Shown here: piece after piece, positions 1-9,143 of the stretch | Layout: the number at the start of each line of letters is the position of its first letter | How positions within the stretch are numbered: the stretch's first letter is position 1 | Source of the DNA: Pseudomonadota bacterium | Lineage (GTDB): Bacteria > Desulfobacterota > Desulfovibrionia > Desulfovibrionales > Desulfovibrionaceae | NCBI GenBank assembly: GCA_018817515.1 | Contig: JAHIUD010000021.1 | Span: 60,582-124,581 of the forward strand | Direction: 5' to 3' | DNA length: 64,000 nt | Notes under the pieces: model-generated | The model's database searches: none | Told to the model about the DNA's origin: nothing | What the model saw: the letters and a program-made list of their open reading frames with translations, nothing else | Translations under genes and position numbers: made by a program

Positions 1-722
1 ATGCGCAAGGGTGGCTCCAGGGCGCAGGCGGCCAGGAGGTCATGGTCAGCGAAGATCGCGGCAGTGGGGCCGTCGGCCATGACGCGGCCCTGGTGCAGAA
101 CCACGGTGCGTTCGCAGAGGTCAAGCACCATGTCCAGGTCATGCGTGGCCAGGATTTTGGTATGCTTGAACCCGCGCAATAGCTCGATCAGCAGGCGGCG
201 TGAGCGGGGGTCAAGGTTGGCCGAGGGCTCGTCCATGACCAGGATGTCCGGCGAGCACGCCAGGACCGTGGCGATGGCCACGGCGCGCTTCTCGCCGCCG
301 GAGAGTCGGTGCGGCGGGCGGTGCTTCAGGTGCAGGGCGTCCACCTGGGCCAGGGCCTGGTCCACGCGCAGGGCGGCCTCCTCTGGCGGCAGGCCGATGT
401 TCAGCGGGCCGAAGGCAACGTCCTCGGCCACGGTGGGCATGAACAGCTGGTCGTCCGGATCTTGAAAGACGAGGCCGACAGTCCGCCGTACTTCGTTCAG
501 GGTGCTGGGAACAACTGGCACGTCACCCACGCGCACGCGGCCCGTCTGGGGCACATGGACGCCGCAGAGGTGCTGGAGCATGGTCGACTTGCCTGCGCCG
601 TTGGCCCCGACAAGGCCCACGGATTCGCCGTGGTGGATGGTCAGGTCGATGCTGTCCAGGGCCGGGGTGCCGTCCGGGTAATGGAAGCTCAGGCCCTTCA
701 ATTCGACGATGTGGTGGCTCAC
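1..722 (-). CDS. cbiO: Cobalt/nickel ECF transporter ATP-binding protein (CbiO-like), truncated by window start
   Basis: Minus-strand reading from GTG at 722: VSHHIVELKGLSFHYPDGTPALDSI...GANGAGKST (Walker A)...LSGGEKR...ILVMDEPSANLDP; overlaps the end of cbiQ. Not in the ORF list because it runs off the window. Confidence 0.9.
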   Translation of the reverse strand, partial: MSHHIVELKGLSFHYPDGTPALDSIDLTIHHGESVGLVGANGAGKSTMLQHLCGVHVPQTGRVRVGDVPVVPSTLNEVRRTVGLVFQDPDDQLFMPTVAEDVAFGPLNIGLPPEEAALRVDQALAQVDALHLKHRPPHRLSGGEKRAVAIATVLACSPDILVMDEPSANLDPRSRRLLIELLRGFKHTKILATHDLDMVLDLCERTVVLHQGRVMADGPTAAIFADHDLLAACALEPPLR

Positions 723-1570
723 TTTAAAACTCCAGGAAAAAGGCCTCCGGCCTTTGCGGCAAGGTACAGGGGCAGGTCGCCCAGATGCTGGGGGATGTTC
801 AGGATGCGCACGGCGAGCAGAAACAGGCCCCAGATGGCGCAGAACCGCCATTCCGCAAGCCCGAAGCGCGAGGTCGGGCGCAGGTCGGGCATGGTTCCGT
901 CAAAACCGCGGCAGAGCATGGCCTGGTGCACGCGTCCGGCGCGGTCCAAAGTGCGCAGGAGCAGGTTGCCGAGCAGTGCACGGTATTCATGGAGAGACGG
1001 GCGGCTGTTCTTTGCGCAGCGCTGGACGCGCGCGTGCAGCATGCGCAGGGCCTCGTCGGCCAGGACGAAGAGGTAGCGGTAGAGAAACTGGAGTTGCACC
1101 AGCAGGGCCGTGGGCATGCCCAGTCGGCCCAGGGCGCGGCAGACCTGATCAAATCCGGTGACGGCCACCAGGACCAGGCCCGTGGTGACGGCCAGAAGCG
1201 AGCGCAGCACGATGGACGTGAAGGAGAGCATGCCGCCGGTGATGACGAGCGGGCCCAGGGTCAGGTGTACGTTGCGGTCGATGAGCGGGTTGAAGATGCC
1301 CACGAACACCACGAAGGGCAGGGCCAGGGCCGCGCGCCGCAGCAGCAGGCCAAGGGGCACGCCGCCCTGCACGGCCAAAAGCAGCGGAAAGGCGGCGAAG
1401 GGCAGCAGGCGTGAGACCTCGTAGCGGCCCAGCGAGAGCATGGAGACAAGATAGGCGAGGGTGACCAGGACCTTGGCCCGGGCGTCCAACCGGTGCAGGG
1501 CGGTGTCCTGGGCGGCCAGGTCGTCCAGGCGGCGAATCTCATGCAGTGCGGTGTCCAGGCCCATGCTCAC
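719..1570 (-). CDS. cbiQ: Cobalt/nickel ECF transporter transmembrane protein CbiQ
   Basis: 283 aa, CbiQ-type membrane protein, between cbiM and cbiO. Confidence 0.88.
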   Translation of the reverse strand: MSMGLDTALHEIRRLDDLAAQDTALHRLDARAKVLVTLAYLVSMLSLGRYEVSRLLPFAAFPLLLAVQGGVPLGLLLRRAALALPFVVFVGIFNPLIDRNVHLTLGPLVITGGMLSFTSIVLRSLLAVTTGLVLVAVTGFDQVCRALGRLGMPTALLVQLQFLYRYLFVLADEALRMLHARVQRCAKNSRPSLHEYRALLGNLLLRTLDRAGRVHQAMLCRGFDGTMPDLRPTSRFGLAEWRFCAIWGLFLLAVRILNIPQHLGDLPLYLAAKAGGLFPGVLK

Positions 1571-1638
1571 CCCGGAAAAGTTGCGGGCAGGGAGAGCCCT
1601 GCCCGCGAGTGGTATATGCTAATTTTCGAGCAGGCGCA

Positions 1639-2697
1639 TCAGGCTTTTCCCGTGGTGCGTCGGCGTAGAACCAGCGCGGCAACACCGGCCAGGCACAGGG
1701 TCATGAAGCCGCCGAGCAGGCCGGAGAGGGTGGTTCCGGCGTTTACGTTGGGCCAGGCTTCGGCCTTCTGTTCCGGCTTGGCCTCGGTTGCGGCGGCTTC
1801 GGTCTGGGCTGATTCTGCAGGCTCCTTGAAATTGTAGTCCGGCAGGAAGGCGATGCGCTTCTGCAAGGAGTCCAGGGTGCCGTGGATGCCGTTCTCCGGC
1901 GCCGCCAACTCCTCCTTGCCGCTGACCTTGCCCATGGACCATTCCAGGCCGTCGGGATCGCTGGCCGCGAACCAGCTCAAACCGCCGCCGATGACCATGG
2001 CCGCCAAGGCCAGGCCGATGATGATGGGGCGAAGGGACCTGGGCTCTGCGTCAGGCTGGACCGCGCCGAAGAGCTCGGGCCGGGCCTTGTGCAGGAACAC
2101 CAGCAAGGTGGCAGTGACCACGCCCTCGACAAGGCCGATGGCCAGGTGGATGGGCTGCATGAGCAGCACGAAGGAACTGAAGGGCAGCTCGCTGATGCCG
2201 GAGCTCACGGTTTCCAAGACCACGCCGAAGGCGCCCATCTGCAGGCCCGCCACCGCGGCGACTATGGACGCCGTCATCAGGCGGCCCTTGCTTGGCGTTT
2301 CGCCGGCAAGTGGCTTGAAGATGAACGGGTAGCAGAGGAAGCAGGGGAAGAAGCCCAGGTTGAAGATGTTGCAGCCCAGGGCCAGCAGGCCGCCATCGGC
2401 GAAGAACAGGGCCTGCACCGCCAGCACCGAGGCTATGGCCAGGAAGGCTGCGTGGGGCCCGAGCAGAACGGCCAGGATCAGGCCGCCGCCCAGGTGCCCG
2501 CTGGAGCCGGTGCCGGGGATGCTGAAGTTGATCATCTGCGCGGCGAAGACAAAGGCTGCAAGCACGCCCATGAGCGGCACTCGGCGGTCGTCCAACGAGG
2601 TTTTCAGGCGGCTTGAGGAGTAGGCGAGCAGGCCTGCGGAAGCGGCCCACATGCTCCCGCCGACAGCGGGGGAGAGTAAGGCATCAGCCATATGCAT
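1639..2697 (-). CDS. cbiM: CbiM/NikM-type substrate-binding membrane protein with C-terminal PDGLE (NikN-like) domain
   Basis: MHMADALLSPAVGG start at 2697 (ORF opens at 2754); C-terminal PDGLEWS motif and terminal TM helix. Confidence 0.9.
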   Translation of the reverse strand: MHMADALLSPAVGGSMWAASAGLLAYSSSRLKTSLDDRRVPLMGVLAAFVFAAQMINFSIPGTGSSGHLGGGLILAVLLGPHAAFLAIASVLAVQALFFADGGLLALGCNIFNLGFFPCFLCYPFIFKPLAGETPSKGRLMTASIVAAVAGLQMGAFGVVLETVSSGISELPFSSFVLLMQPIHLAIGLVEGVVTATLLVFLHKARPELFGAVQPDAEPRSLRPIIIGLALAAMVIGGGLSWFAASDPDGLEWSMGKVSGKEELAAPENGIHGTLDSLQKRIAFLPDYNFKEPAESAQTEAAATEAKPEQKAEAWPNVNAGTTLSGLLGGFMTLCLAGVAALVLRRRTTGKA

Positions 2698-2830
2698 AAT
2701 GTAGTCCTCCTGAAGAAACGAGCTCTTGGACGTCCAGGCCAGTTCTTTATGCACACGACTCTCGTTCGCGTCAACAAAAAAGTCTCACGAACTTGTGATT
2801 AGTGTTACGCAAGGTGCAACGGAGTCAGAT

Positions 2831-4042
2831 TCAGGCGCGCGCTTTGGGGCTCCTGTCAGCCCGGGAGGCTCGCAGGGCCTTGATGCGCAGCGTGCGCAGG
2901 AGTTCGCCGGAGGCTTCGCCCAGGTCGCGGGCCTCAGAGGGTAGGACAGCGGTGAGAGCAGCGTCGAGGTCGGCCTGGGCCTCGGCAAGGTGGTCGGAAT
3001 TAGCGTCAGAGCCCTTGTCGGCCCGACTCTTATCAGCACGAGCCAGCTGGAACATTTCGCGCAGCACCCCACGGCTCTTGAGCCGGAAGAGCAGGTCCAC
3101 GCGGGTGCCGTCGCGCAGCTCCGGGTAGCCTGCGGCCAGCATGTGCCAGCGCGCGGCGTCAGCCCCGGCGTTGACCAGGCGCGTGGGCAGGCGCAAGCGC
3201 AGGCCGAGCGCCTTGGCCAGGGCCTCGCCGCGCTCCTCGTGCCCGATGTGCCGGGGCAGTTCGGCGGCAGGGGTCAAGGTCTTGCCCAAATCGTGGCACA
3301 GGGCCATCCATACGGTCATGGCGTCTCCGGCGAGCCGGTCCATGACTTGGGCCGTGTGCTCAAGCACGCTTGCGACGTGATGCTTGGGCGGCCCGGCCGG
3401 AATGGACGAGGCCTCGGCCAGCTCCGCGAACCACGGGGCGAGGCAGCCGCCCTGGTCCAGGAGGCGCAGGAATTCGCCCGGCCGGGCCCCGGCGCAGGCC
3501 TTGAGCGTCTCCTGGCCCACGCGCTCGGCGTAAGGTTCGCACAGGGTGCCGCTTGCCGCCGTCCGGCGCATGGAGGCGATGAGTTCAGGGTGCGCCGTGA
3601 AGCCGGGCAGCACCGCCAGGAAGCGCGCCGCGCGATAGGCTCGCAGGGGGTCGTCGGCAAGGGAGTGCTCCGAGGCCGGGCGCAGGATGCGTTTCTGGAG
3701 GTCCGCAAGCCCCAGCGGATGGCTGAGCAGGGCGGTCGTTGCGGCTGGCGTTGTCGTTTTCTGCGTCGTCGCGGCATGCATTGTCGCGGGCAGTTCCTCG
3801 GCCAGGGCGTTGATGGTGAAGTCGCGCCATGCCAGGTCCTGCTCCAGGTCCTCGCCGCGCGGGAAGCTGTACTCCTCACCTTTATATATGAAGACGGGAA
3901 AGGTTTTGCCCACGGACTTGGCCGCCGGGTAGGCCTTCAGGAAGTCCTCGACAGTGGCGTCCAGGACAAGATAATCCCTGTCCCGGACAGGGAGTCCAAG
4001 GAGTTTGTTCCGCACGGCCCCGCCGACCAGGAGTATCTTCAT
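2831..4042 (-). CDS. cca: CCA tRNA nucleotidyltransferase with HD domain
   Basis: MKILLVGGAVRNKLLGLPVRDRDYLV (nucleotidyltransferase GG..RD.D); CHDLGK HD motif. Confidence 0.9.
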   Translation of the reverse strand: MKILLVGGAVRNKLLGLPVRDRDYLVLDATVEDFLKAYPAAKSVGKTFPVFIYKGEEYSFPRGEDLEQDLAWRDFTINALAEELPATMHAATTQKTTTPAATTALLSHPLGLADLQKRILRPASEHSLADDPLRAYRAARFLAVLPGFTAHPELIASMRRTAASGTLCEPYAERVGQETLKACAGARPGEFLRLLDQGGCLAPWFAELAEASSIPAGPPKHHVASVLEHTAQVMDRLAGDAMTVWMALCHDLGKTLTPAAELPRHIGHEERGEALAKALGLRLRLPTRLVNAGADAARWHMLAAGYPELRDGTRVDLLFRLKSRGVLREMFQLARADKSRADKGSDANSDHLAEAQADLDAALTAVLPSEARDLGEASGELLRTLRIKALRASRADRSPKARA

Positions 4043-4095
4043 GCGTCAACCTAGCAGTTTGCGGTCTGGATGGAAAGCCGCCAACGGCCCTGGAG

Positions 4096-5034
4096 ATGTC
4101 CATGCCCGCTGAATCGCGCGCAAATATCCATGGCGGCCTGCGCATTCTGGCCCAGGGCCTGTCCTCCAATTTGAACGGCCTGGCCGAGCCCCTCACCCCA
4201 GCGCAGCTCGCTGCCGTGCACCCATACTGGGCCACGGACGTGACTTTGCTGGCCCCCTGGCGGCTTGAGCAGGGCCTGGTCTGGCTGCCGGACTCGCAAC
4301 CCCTGGGGCTGCAAGGTGTGGATATCGTGGTCTGCGGCCCGTGCGCGTCCACCATGGATGTGGCCCGCGAATTGGTGGCGCAGGGAAGGCTTGGCGCTTT
4401 CGGCAGCGTCATCGCTCCTGCACAGACCGGTGGGCGTGGGCAATTGCGCCGGACCTGGCTTTCGGCCCCTGGCAATGTGCTCGCCACGCTGGTTCTGCCG
4501 CCTGCCGAGGGCCTCTGGAACGATCTTCGGCCCCTGGTCCTCGGGCACCTGCTGGCCGAGGCTCTGGAGGGCGTTTGCGAGGGTGTCTGCGTCAAGTGGC
4601 CGAACGATCTTCTGGTCAACGAGCGCAAGATCGGCGGAATCCTCGTGGAGGAGCGCCCTGGCTGCGTTCTTGCGGGGCTTGGGCTGAATCTGGGCTGGGC
4701 CCCGCGCGAGGAAGACCTTCGTCCCGGGCATTGTGTTGCGGCTGGCTCATTTAGGCTCCCGCCCGGCGTTTCCGGCGCCCTTGGGCTCTGGCGGATGCTT
4801 GTAAATCGGCTGGAAACGGGTTACGTCACCCTTCTTGAAACTTTCAGTCCCAGTGATTTCCTGACGATCTTCCAGTCCAGGCTTGCCTGGAAGGGGCGGC
4901 GTGTCCTTGTGTGCGAGGGGGCGGGCGTTCGGTACGAGGCGACCATCAGGGGAGTTTCCGGAAAAGGCGAGCTGGTTTTGGATTGTGATGGCAAGGAAAT
5001 TCTGTTCCTTGCTGGTGACGTGACGCCCCTGTGA
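4096..5034 (+). CDS. birA: Biotin--[acetyl-CoA-carboxylase] ligase
   Basis: QTGGRGQLRRTW biotin-ligase motif, VKWPNDLLVNERKIGGILVE; immediately upstream of a biotin-dependent carboxylase. Confidence 0.92.
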   Translation: MSMPAESRANIHGGLRILAQGLSSNLNGLAEPLTPAQLAAVHPYWATDVTLLAPWRLEQGLVWLPDSQPLGLQGVDIVVCGPCASTMDVARELVAQGRLGAFGSVIAPAQTGGRGQLRRTWLSAPGNVLATLVLPPAEGLWNDLRPLVLGHLLAEALEGVCEGVCVKWPNDLLVNERKIGGILVEERPGCVLAGLGLNLGWAPREEDLRPGHCVAAGSFRLPPGVSGALGLWRMLVNRLETGYVTLLETFSPSDFLTIFQSRLAWKGRRVLVCEGAGVRYEATIRGVSGKGELVLDCDGKEILFLAGDVTPL

Positions 5035-5091
5035 ACCCAGGCGTAGCGGTTCGAGGGGCGACAAGATGAATATAAGGGGGAACGTTTCCGC

Positions 5092-8000
5092 ATGAAGCCG
5101 ATGTCGTTCGAGCAGGTTCTGGAAATCGTCAAGGGCAAGCCCATTCTGGTGGCCAACCGGGGAATCCCGGCGCGGCGCATCTGCCGTTCCATAACCGAGA
5201 TGTTTGAGGCCGTGGCCGTCATGACCGCGACCGACGTCGACAAGACGTCCCCCGCTACCACCGGCGCCCATGAGCTGCTCCTTTTGGGCGAAGACCCGCG
5301 CGCGTATCTTGAGATCGACCGCATCATCAAGATGGCCAAGGATCGCGGCATCGTGGCCATCCACCCCGGCTGGGGCTTCGGCAGCGAGGACGACTCCTTC
5401 CCCAAAAAATGCGAGGACGCGGGCATCATCTTCATCGGCCCCAACCAGGGCCCCATGCGCCTTCTGGGCAACAAGGTCGCGGTGCGCAAGCTGGCCGAGG
5501 AGATCGGCGTGCCTGTGGTGCCCGGCTCGCCCGAGGCCGTCAGCATCCCCGAGGCGCGCAAGATCGCCAAGGAGATCGGCTTTCCCATCATGCTCAAGGC
5601 CGAGGGCGGCGGCGGCGGGCGCGGCATCTATGAGGTCTACGAGGAATCCCAGCTGGAGAGCGCCTTCACCAAGGCCTCGGCCCTGGCCAAGGCCAGCTTC
5701 GGCAATCCGCGCCTGTACGTGGAAAAACTATTGACCTCCGTGCGGCACATCGAATTTCAGACCGTGGCCGACAAGTACGGCAACGTCTTCGTCTTTGACG
5801 AACGCGATTGCTCCGTGCAGCGCAACCACCAGAAGCTCATCGAGATCACGCCCTCGCCCTGGCCGGTTTTCACGGAAAAGCTGCGCAACGAACTCAAGGG
5901 CTACTCCGAGAAGCTCATCAAGGCCTGCGGCTACCACTCGCTGGCCACGGTGGAGTTCCTGGTGGACAAGGACGGGCGGCCCTACCTCATCGAGGTCAAC
6001 ACCCGCCTGCAGGTTGAGCACGGCATCACCGAGTGCCGCTACGGCATCGACCTTGTCGAGGAGCAGATCGCCATCTCGTTCGGCTCCAAGCTGCGTTTCA
6101 ACGAGAAGAACACCAAGCCCTACCTGCACGCCATGCAGGTGCGCGTGAACTGCGAGGATCCGCAGGACGACTTCTCGCCCAACGCGGGCACCATCACCCG
6201 CTACGTCTCCCCCGGCGGCCAGGGTGTGCGCATCGACTCCTGCATCTGCGCGGGCTACCGCTTCCCGTCTCGCTACGACTCCGCCGCCGCACTGCTCATC
6301 ACCTACGGCAGCAGCTGGGACAAGACCGTAATGCTCATGCGCCGCGCCCTGCGCGAGTACATGATCAGCGGCGTCAAGACGACCATCAACTTCCACCGCC
6401 AGGTCATCAAACACCCGGACTTCGTTTCCGGCGACTACGATACCAACTTCGTGCGCCTGAAAAAGGCCGAGCTCATGACCTACTCGGACCACGAGCCGGA
6501 GCGCGTGCGCCTCTCGCGTCTGGTGGCCGAGATCTCCGCCAAGGGCTACAACCCCTACGTCTCCCTGGGCGAGTACCGTGGCCGCGCGGACAAGCGCGTG
6601 GGCCGCTTCCAGCTGGTCAAGGCACCGGAGGCCTTTGACGCCGCCTTTGAGCCGCGCATCACCCGCGCAATGACCCGCGACAACATCCTGAGCGCCCTGC
6701 GCGAGGACCGCGGCAAGGGGATCATCCACTTCAGCGACACCACCACGCGCGACATCACGCAAAGCAACAGCGGCAACCGCTTCCGCCTGGCCGAGGACCG
6801 CATCATCGGACCCTACCTGGACCGCTGCGGCTTCTTCTCGCTGGAGAACGGCGGAGGCGCGCACTTCCACGTGGCCATGCTGGCCAACATGACCTACCCC
6901 TTCACCGAGGCCAAGGAGTGGAACCAGTTCGCGCCCACCACGCTGAAGCAGATCCTTATCCGCTCCACCAACGTGCTGGGCTACAAGCCGCAGCCCAAGA
7001 ACCTCATGCGCCTCACCGGCGAGATGATCTGCGAGCACTACGACGTCATCCGCTGCTTCGACTTCCTGAACCATGTCGAGAACATGCGCCCCTTTGCGGA
7101 AGTGGTGCTGAGCTCAAAAAAGCACATCTTCGAGCCCGCGCTGTCCCTGTCCTGGTCCAAGGGTTTTGACGTGGAGCATTACCTCGGCGTCACCGAGGAC
7201 ATTCTGACCATGTGCGCGGACGTGCTCGGCGTGTCCAAGAAGAAGGCCAGCCAGGTCATCATCCTGGGCCTCAAGGACATGGCCGGAATGTGCCCGCCGC
7301 GCTTCATGCGCCAGCTCATCGGCGCCCTGGTCAAGAAGTACCCGGACCTGGTTCTGCACAGCCACCGCCACTACACCGACGGCCTGTTTGTGCCCACCAT
7401 GGGCGCGGCCGCGCAGGCCGGAGCGCATATCGTGGATACGGCCATCGGCTCTGCCGTGCGCTGGTACGGCCAGGGCGAGGTGCTCTCCACGGCGGCCTAC
7501 ATCGAGGAGGAGCTGGAGGGCCTGTCGACCCTGCTCGACAAGGACATGATCCGCTCCACCAACTTCACGCTCAAGCAGATCATGCCCTACTACGACCGCT
7601 ACTGCGCGCCGTACTTCCAGGGCATCGACCACGACGTGGTGAACCACGCCATGCCCGGCGGCGCGACCTCCTCCTCCCAGGAAGGGGCGATGAAGCAGGG
7701 CTACATCCACTTGCTGCCTTACATGCTCAAGTTCCTGGCGGGCACACGCAAGATCGTGCGCTACCACGACGTCACCCCGGGCTCGCAGATCACCTGGAAC
7801 ACCGCGTTTTTGGCCGTCACCGGCTCATACAAGCGCGGCGGAGAGCGTGAAGTGCGCCGCCTGCTGAACATCCTGGACATCGTGAACCTCGCGCCCGAGG
7901 CCGAACTGACCGCGCACGAGCGTGAGGCCCGGCTCGACCTCTATTGCGACAGCAACGACGCCTTCCGCAATCTGCTCCTCGGCAAGTACGGCAAGCTGCC

Positions 8001-8799
8001 CCTGGGCTTCCCGGCGGACTGGGTCTACCAGAGCGCCTTTGGCGCGGACTGGAAGGACGCCATCGCCAACCGCACTGAGGCTTCGCCCCTGGAGACGCTG
8101 CCGGAGATGGACCTGAAGGCCGAGGAACAGGCCCTGGCCGTGCGTTTGGGCCGCAAGCCCACGGACGAGGAGTTCGTCATCTACCTGAACCATCCGGGCG
8201 ACGCGCTCAAGACCATCGAGTTCTGCGAGAACTACGGCGACGCCAACAACCTGCCTGTGGACGTGTGGTTCGAGGGCCTGGAGAAGAACGAGAAACTCTT
8301 GTTCCAGAGCGCCTCCGGCAAGCCGCACGTCATGCAGATCCACGACATCTCCGAGCCCGACGAGCAGGGCATGAGCATGGTGCGCTACACCGTGGACAAC
8401 GAGAGCGTGACCTACCAGGTGAAGGTGCGCGACGGCGTGGCCTCGGACCGCGATACCGTGGAGATGGCCGACCACAAGAACCCGTACCACATTGCCTCGC
8501 CCAGTAACGGCGACCTCTGGGTCATGCACGTGCGCGCGGGCGACCACGTGAAGCTGGGCGAAGAGATCTGCAACATCTCCATCATGAAGCAGGAGAAGAG
8601 CGTCTATGCGCCCGCGGCCGGCATGGTTTTGCGCGTGCTGAAAAACGCCAACTACCAGGAAGACAAGATCATGGTGCCGGTGAAGGAAGGCGAGCTGCTG
8701 GTCGAGCTTGGCCCGGTGCAGGATTGCTGCAACACCTGCAAAACGCCCCTGCTGAGCGGAGACTTCAAGTTCTGCCCGGGTTGCGGGCAGAAGATCTAG
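5092..8799 (+). CDS. pyc: Pyruvate carboxylase (BC-CT-BCCP) with C-terminal zinc-ribbon tail
   Basis: 1235 aa; biotin carboxylase ATP-grasp (LIEVNTRLQVEH), carboxyltransferase region, BCCP-like domain (ISIMKQEKSVYAP), C-terminal CNTCKTPLLSGDFKFCPGCGQ. Confidence 0.92.
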   Translation: MKPMSFEQVLEIVKGKPILVANRGIPARRICRSITEMFEAVAVMTATDVDKTSPATTGAHELLLLGEDPRAYLEIDRIIKMAKDRGIVAIHPGWGFGSEDDSFPKKCEDAGIIFIGPNQGPMRLLGNKVAVRKLAEEIGVPVVPGSPEAVSIPEARKIAKEIGFPIMLKAEGGGGGRGIYEVYEESQLESAFTKASALAKASFGNPRLYVEKLLTSVRHIEFQTVADKYGNVFVFDERDCSVQRNHQKLIEITPSPWPVFTEKLRNELKGYSEKLIKACGYHSLATVEFLVDKDGRPYLIEVNTRLQVEHGITECRYGIDLVEEQIAISFGSKLRFNEKNTKPYLHAMQVRVNCEDPQDDFSPNAGTITRYVSPGGQGVRIDSCICAGYRFPSRYDSAAALLITYGSSWDKTVMLMRRALREYMISGVKTTINFHRQVIKHPDFVSGDYDTNFVRLKKAELMTYSDHEPERVRLSRLVAEISAKGYNPYVSLGEYRGRADKRVGRFQLVKAPEAFDAAFEPRITRAMTRDNILSALREDRGKGIIHFSDTTTRDITQSNSGNRFRLAEDRIIGPYLDRCGFFSLENGGGAHFHVAMLANMTYPFTEAKEWNQFAPTTLKQILIRSTNVLGYKPQPKNLMRLTGEMICEHYDVIRCFDFLNHVENMRPFAEVVLSSKKHIFEPALSLSWSKGFDVEHYLGVTEDILTMCADVLGVSKKKASQVIILGLKDMAGMCPPRFMRQLIGALVKKYPDLVLHSHRHYTDGLFVPTMGAAAQAGAHIVDTAIGSAVRWYGQGEVLSTAAYIEEELEGLSTLLDKDMIRSTNFTLKQIMPYYDRYCAPYFQGIDHDVVNHAMPGGATSSSQEGAMKQGYIHLLPYMLKFLAGTRKIVRYHDVTPGSQITWNTAFLAVTGSYKRGGEREVRRLLNILDIVNLAPEAELTAHEREARLDLYCDSNDAFRNLLLGKYGKLPLGFPADWVYQSAFGADWKDAIANRTEASPLETLPEMDLKAEEQALAVRLGRKPTDEEFVIYLNHPGDALKTIEFCENYGDANNLPVDVWFEGLEKNEKLLFQSASGKPHVMQIHDISEPDEQGMSMVRYTVDNESVTYQVKVRDGVASDRDTVEMADHKNPYHIASPSNGDLWVMHVRAGDHVKLGEEICNISIMKQEKSVYAPAAGMVLRVLKNANYQEDKIMVPVKEGELLVELGPVQDCCNTCKTPLLSGDFKFCPGCGQKI

Positions 8800-8824
8800 C
8801 CCGTCCGCTCCGTTACGACCATCG

Positions 8825-8844
8825 ATTGTTGTATCTGCAATTGA
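8825..8844. repeat. 20-bp repeat copy 1 (attgttgtatCtgcaattga)
   Basis: Second copy at 8966-8985 differs at one base. Confidence 0.8.
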
Positions 8845-8879
8845 GTGGGCGAAGCCACACGCACAGCGCGCTGGCAGTC

Positions 8880-8910
8880 AAGAGGGGGTCGCATTATGCG
8901 ACCCCCTTGT
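8880..8910 (+). terminator. Intrinsic terminator downstream of pyc
   Basis: gggggtcgcattatgcgaccccc near-perfect hairpin followed by ttgt. Confidence 0.7.
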
Positions 8911-8965
8911 CGTTTGTATCGAGCTGAATCGTCCATCCTCACCGCTTTCCTGGCCATTCTCCTTA

Positions 8966-8985
8966 ATTGTTGTATGTGCAATTGA
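8966..8985. repeat. 20-bp repeat copy 2 (attgttgtatGtgcaattga), upstream of ppsA
   Basis: 19/20 identity to 8825-8844; partially palindromic. Confidence 0.8.
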
Positions 8986-9143
8986 CGAATCGCCGACAAT
9001 CAGGGTATCAGCAAAAAAGACAATACGGCGTTGCGCGTCCTGGTCCCAAACCACGGGTTTCTCGTGAACGGGATGGGGCGCGCTTGTGTCCCAAGATTCG
9101 GCCCGCCGGGCCCTGATGCCCCCAAGATGTCAAGGAGGAGAGC

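Noticed and set aside
2802-2808. GTGTTAC upstream of cbiM as a NikR operator
   Set aside because: Only one half-site of the delta-proteobacterial GTGTTAC-N13/14-GTAACAC pattern; the partner half is absent.
5728-7074. Long antisense ORFs (e.g. 5728-7074 -, 9000-11057 -, 11163-13028 -, 37387-39447 -, 41155-43140 -, 45480-47282 -, 59906-61339 +)
   Set aside because: Lie antisense to clearly homologous genes; low-complexity His/Gly/Val/Ala/Arg compositions typical of spurious frames in high-GC DNA.
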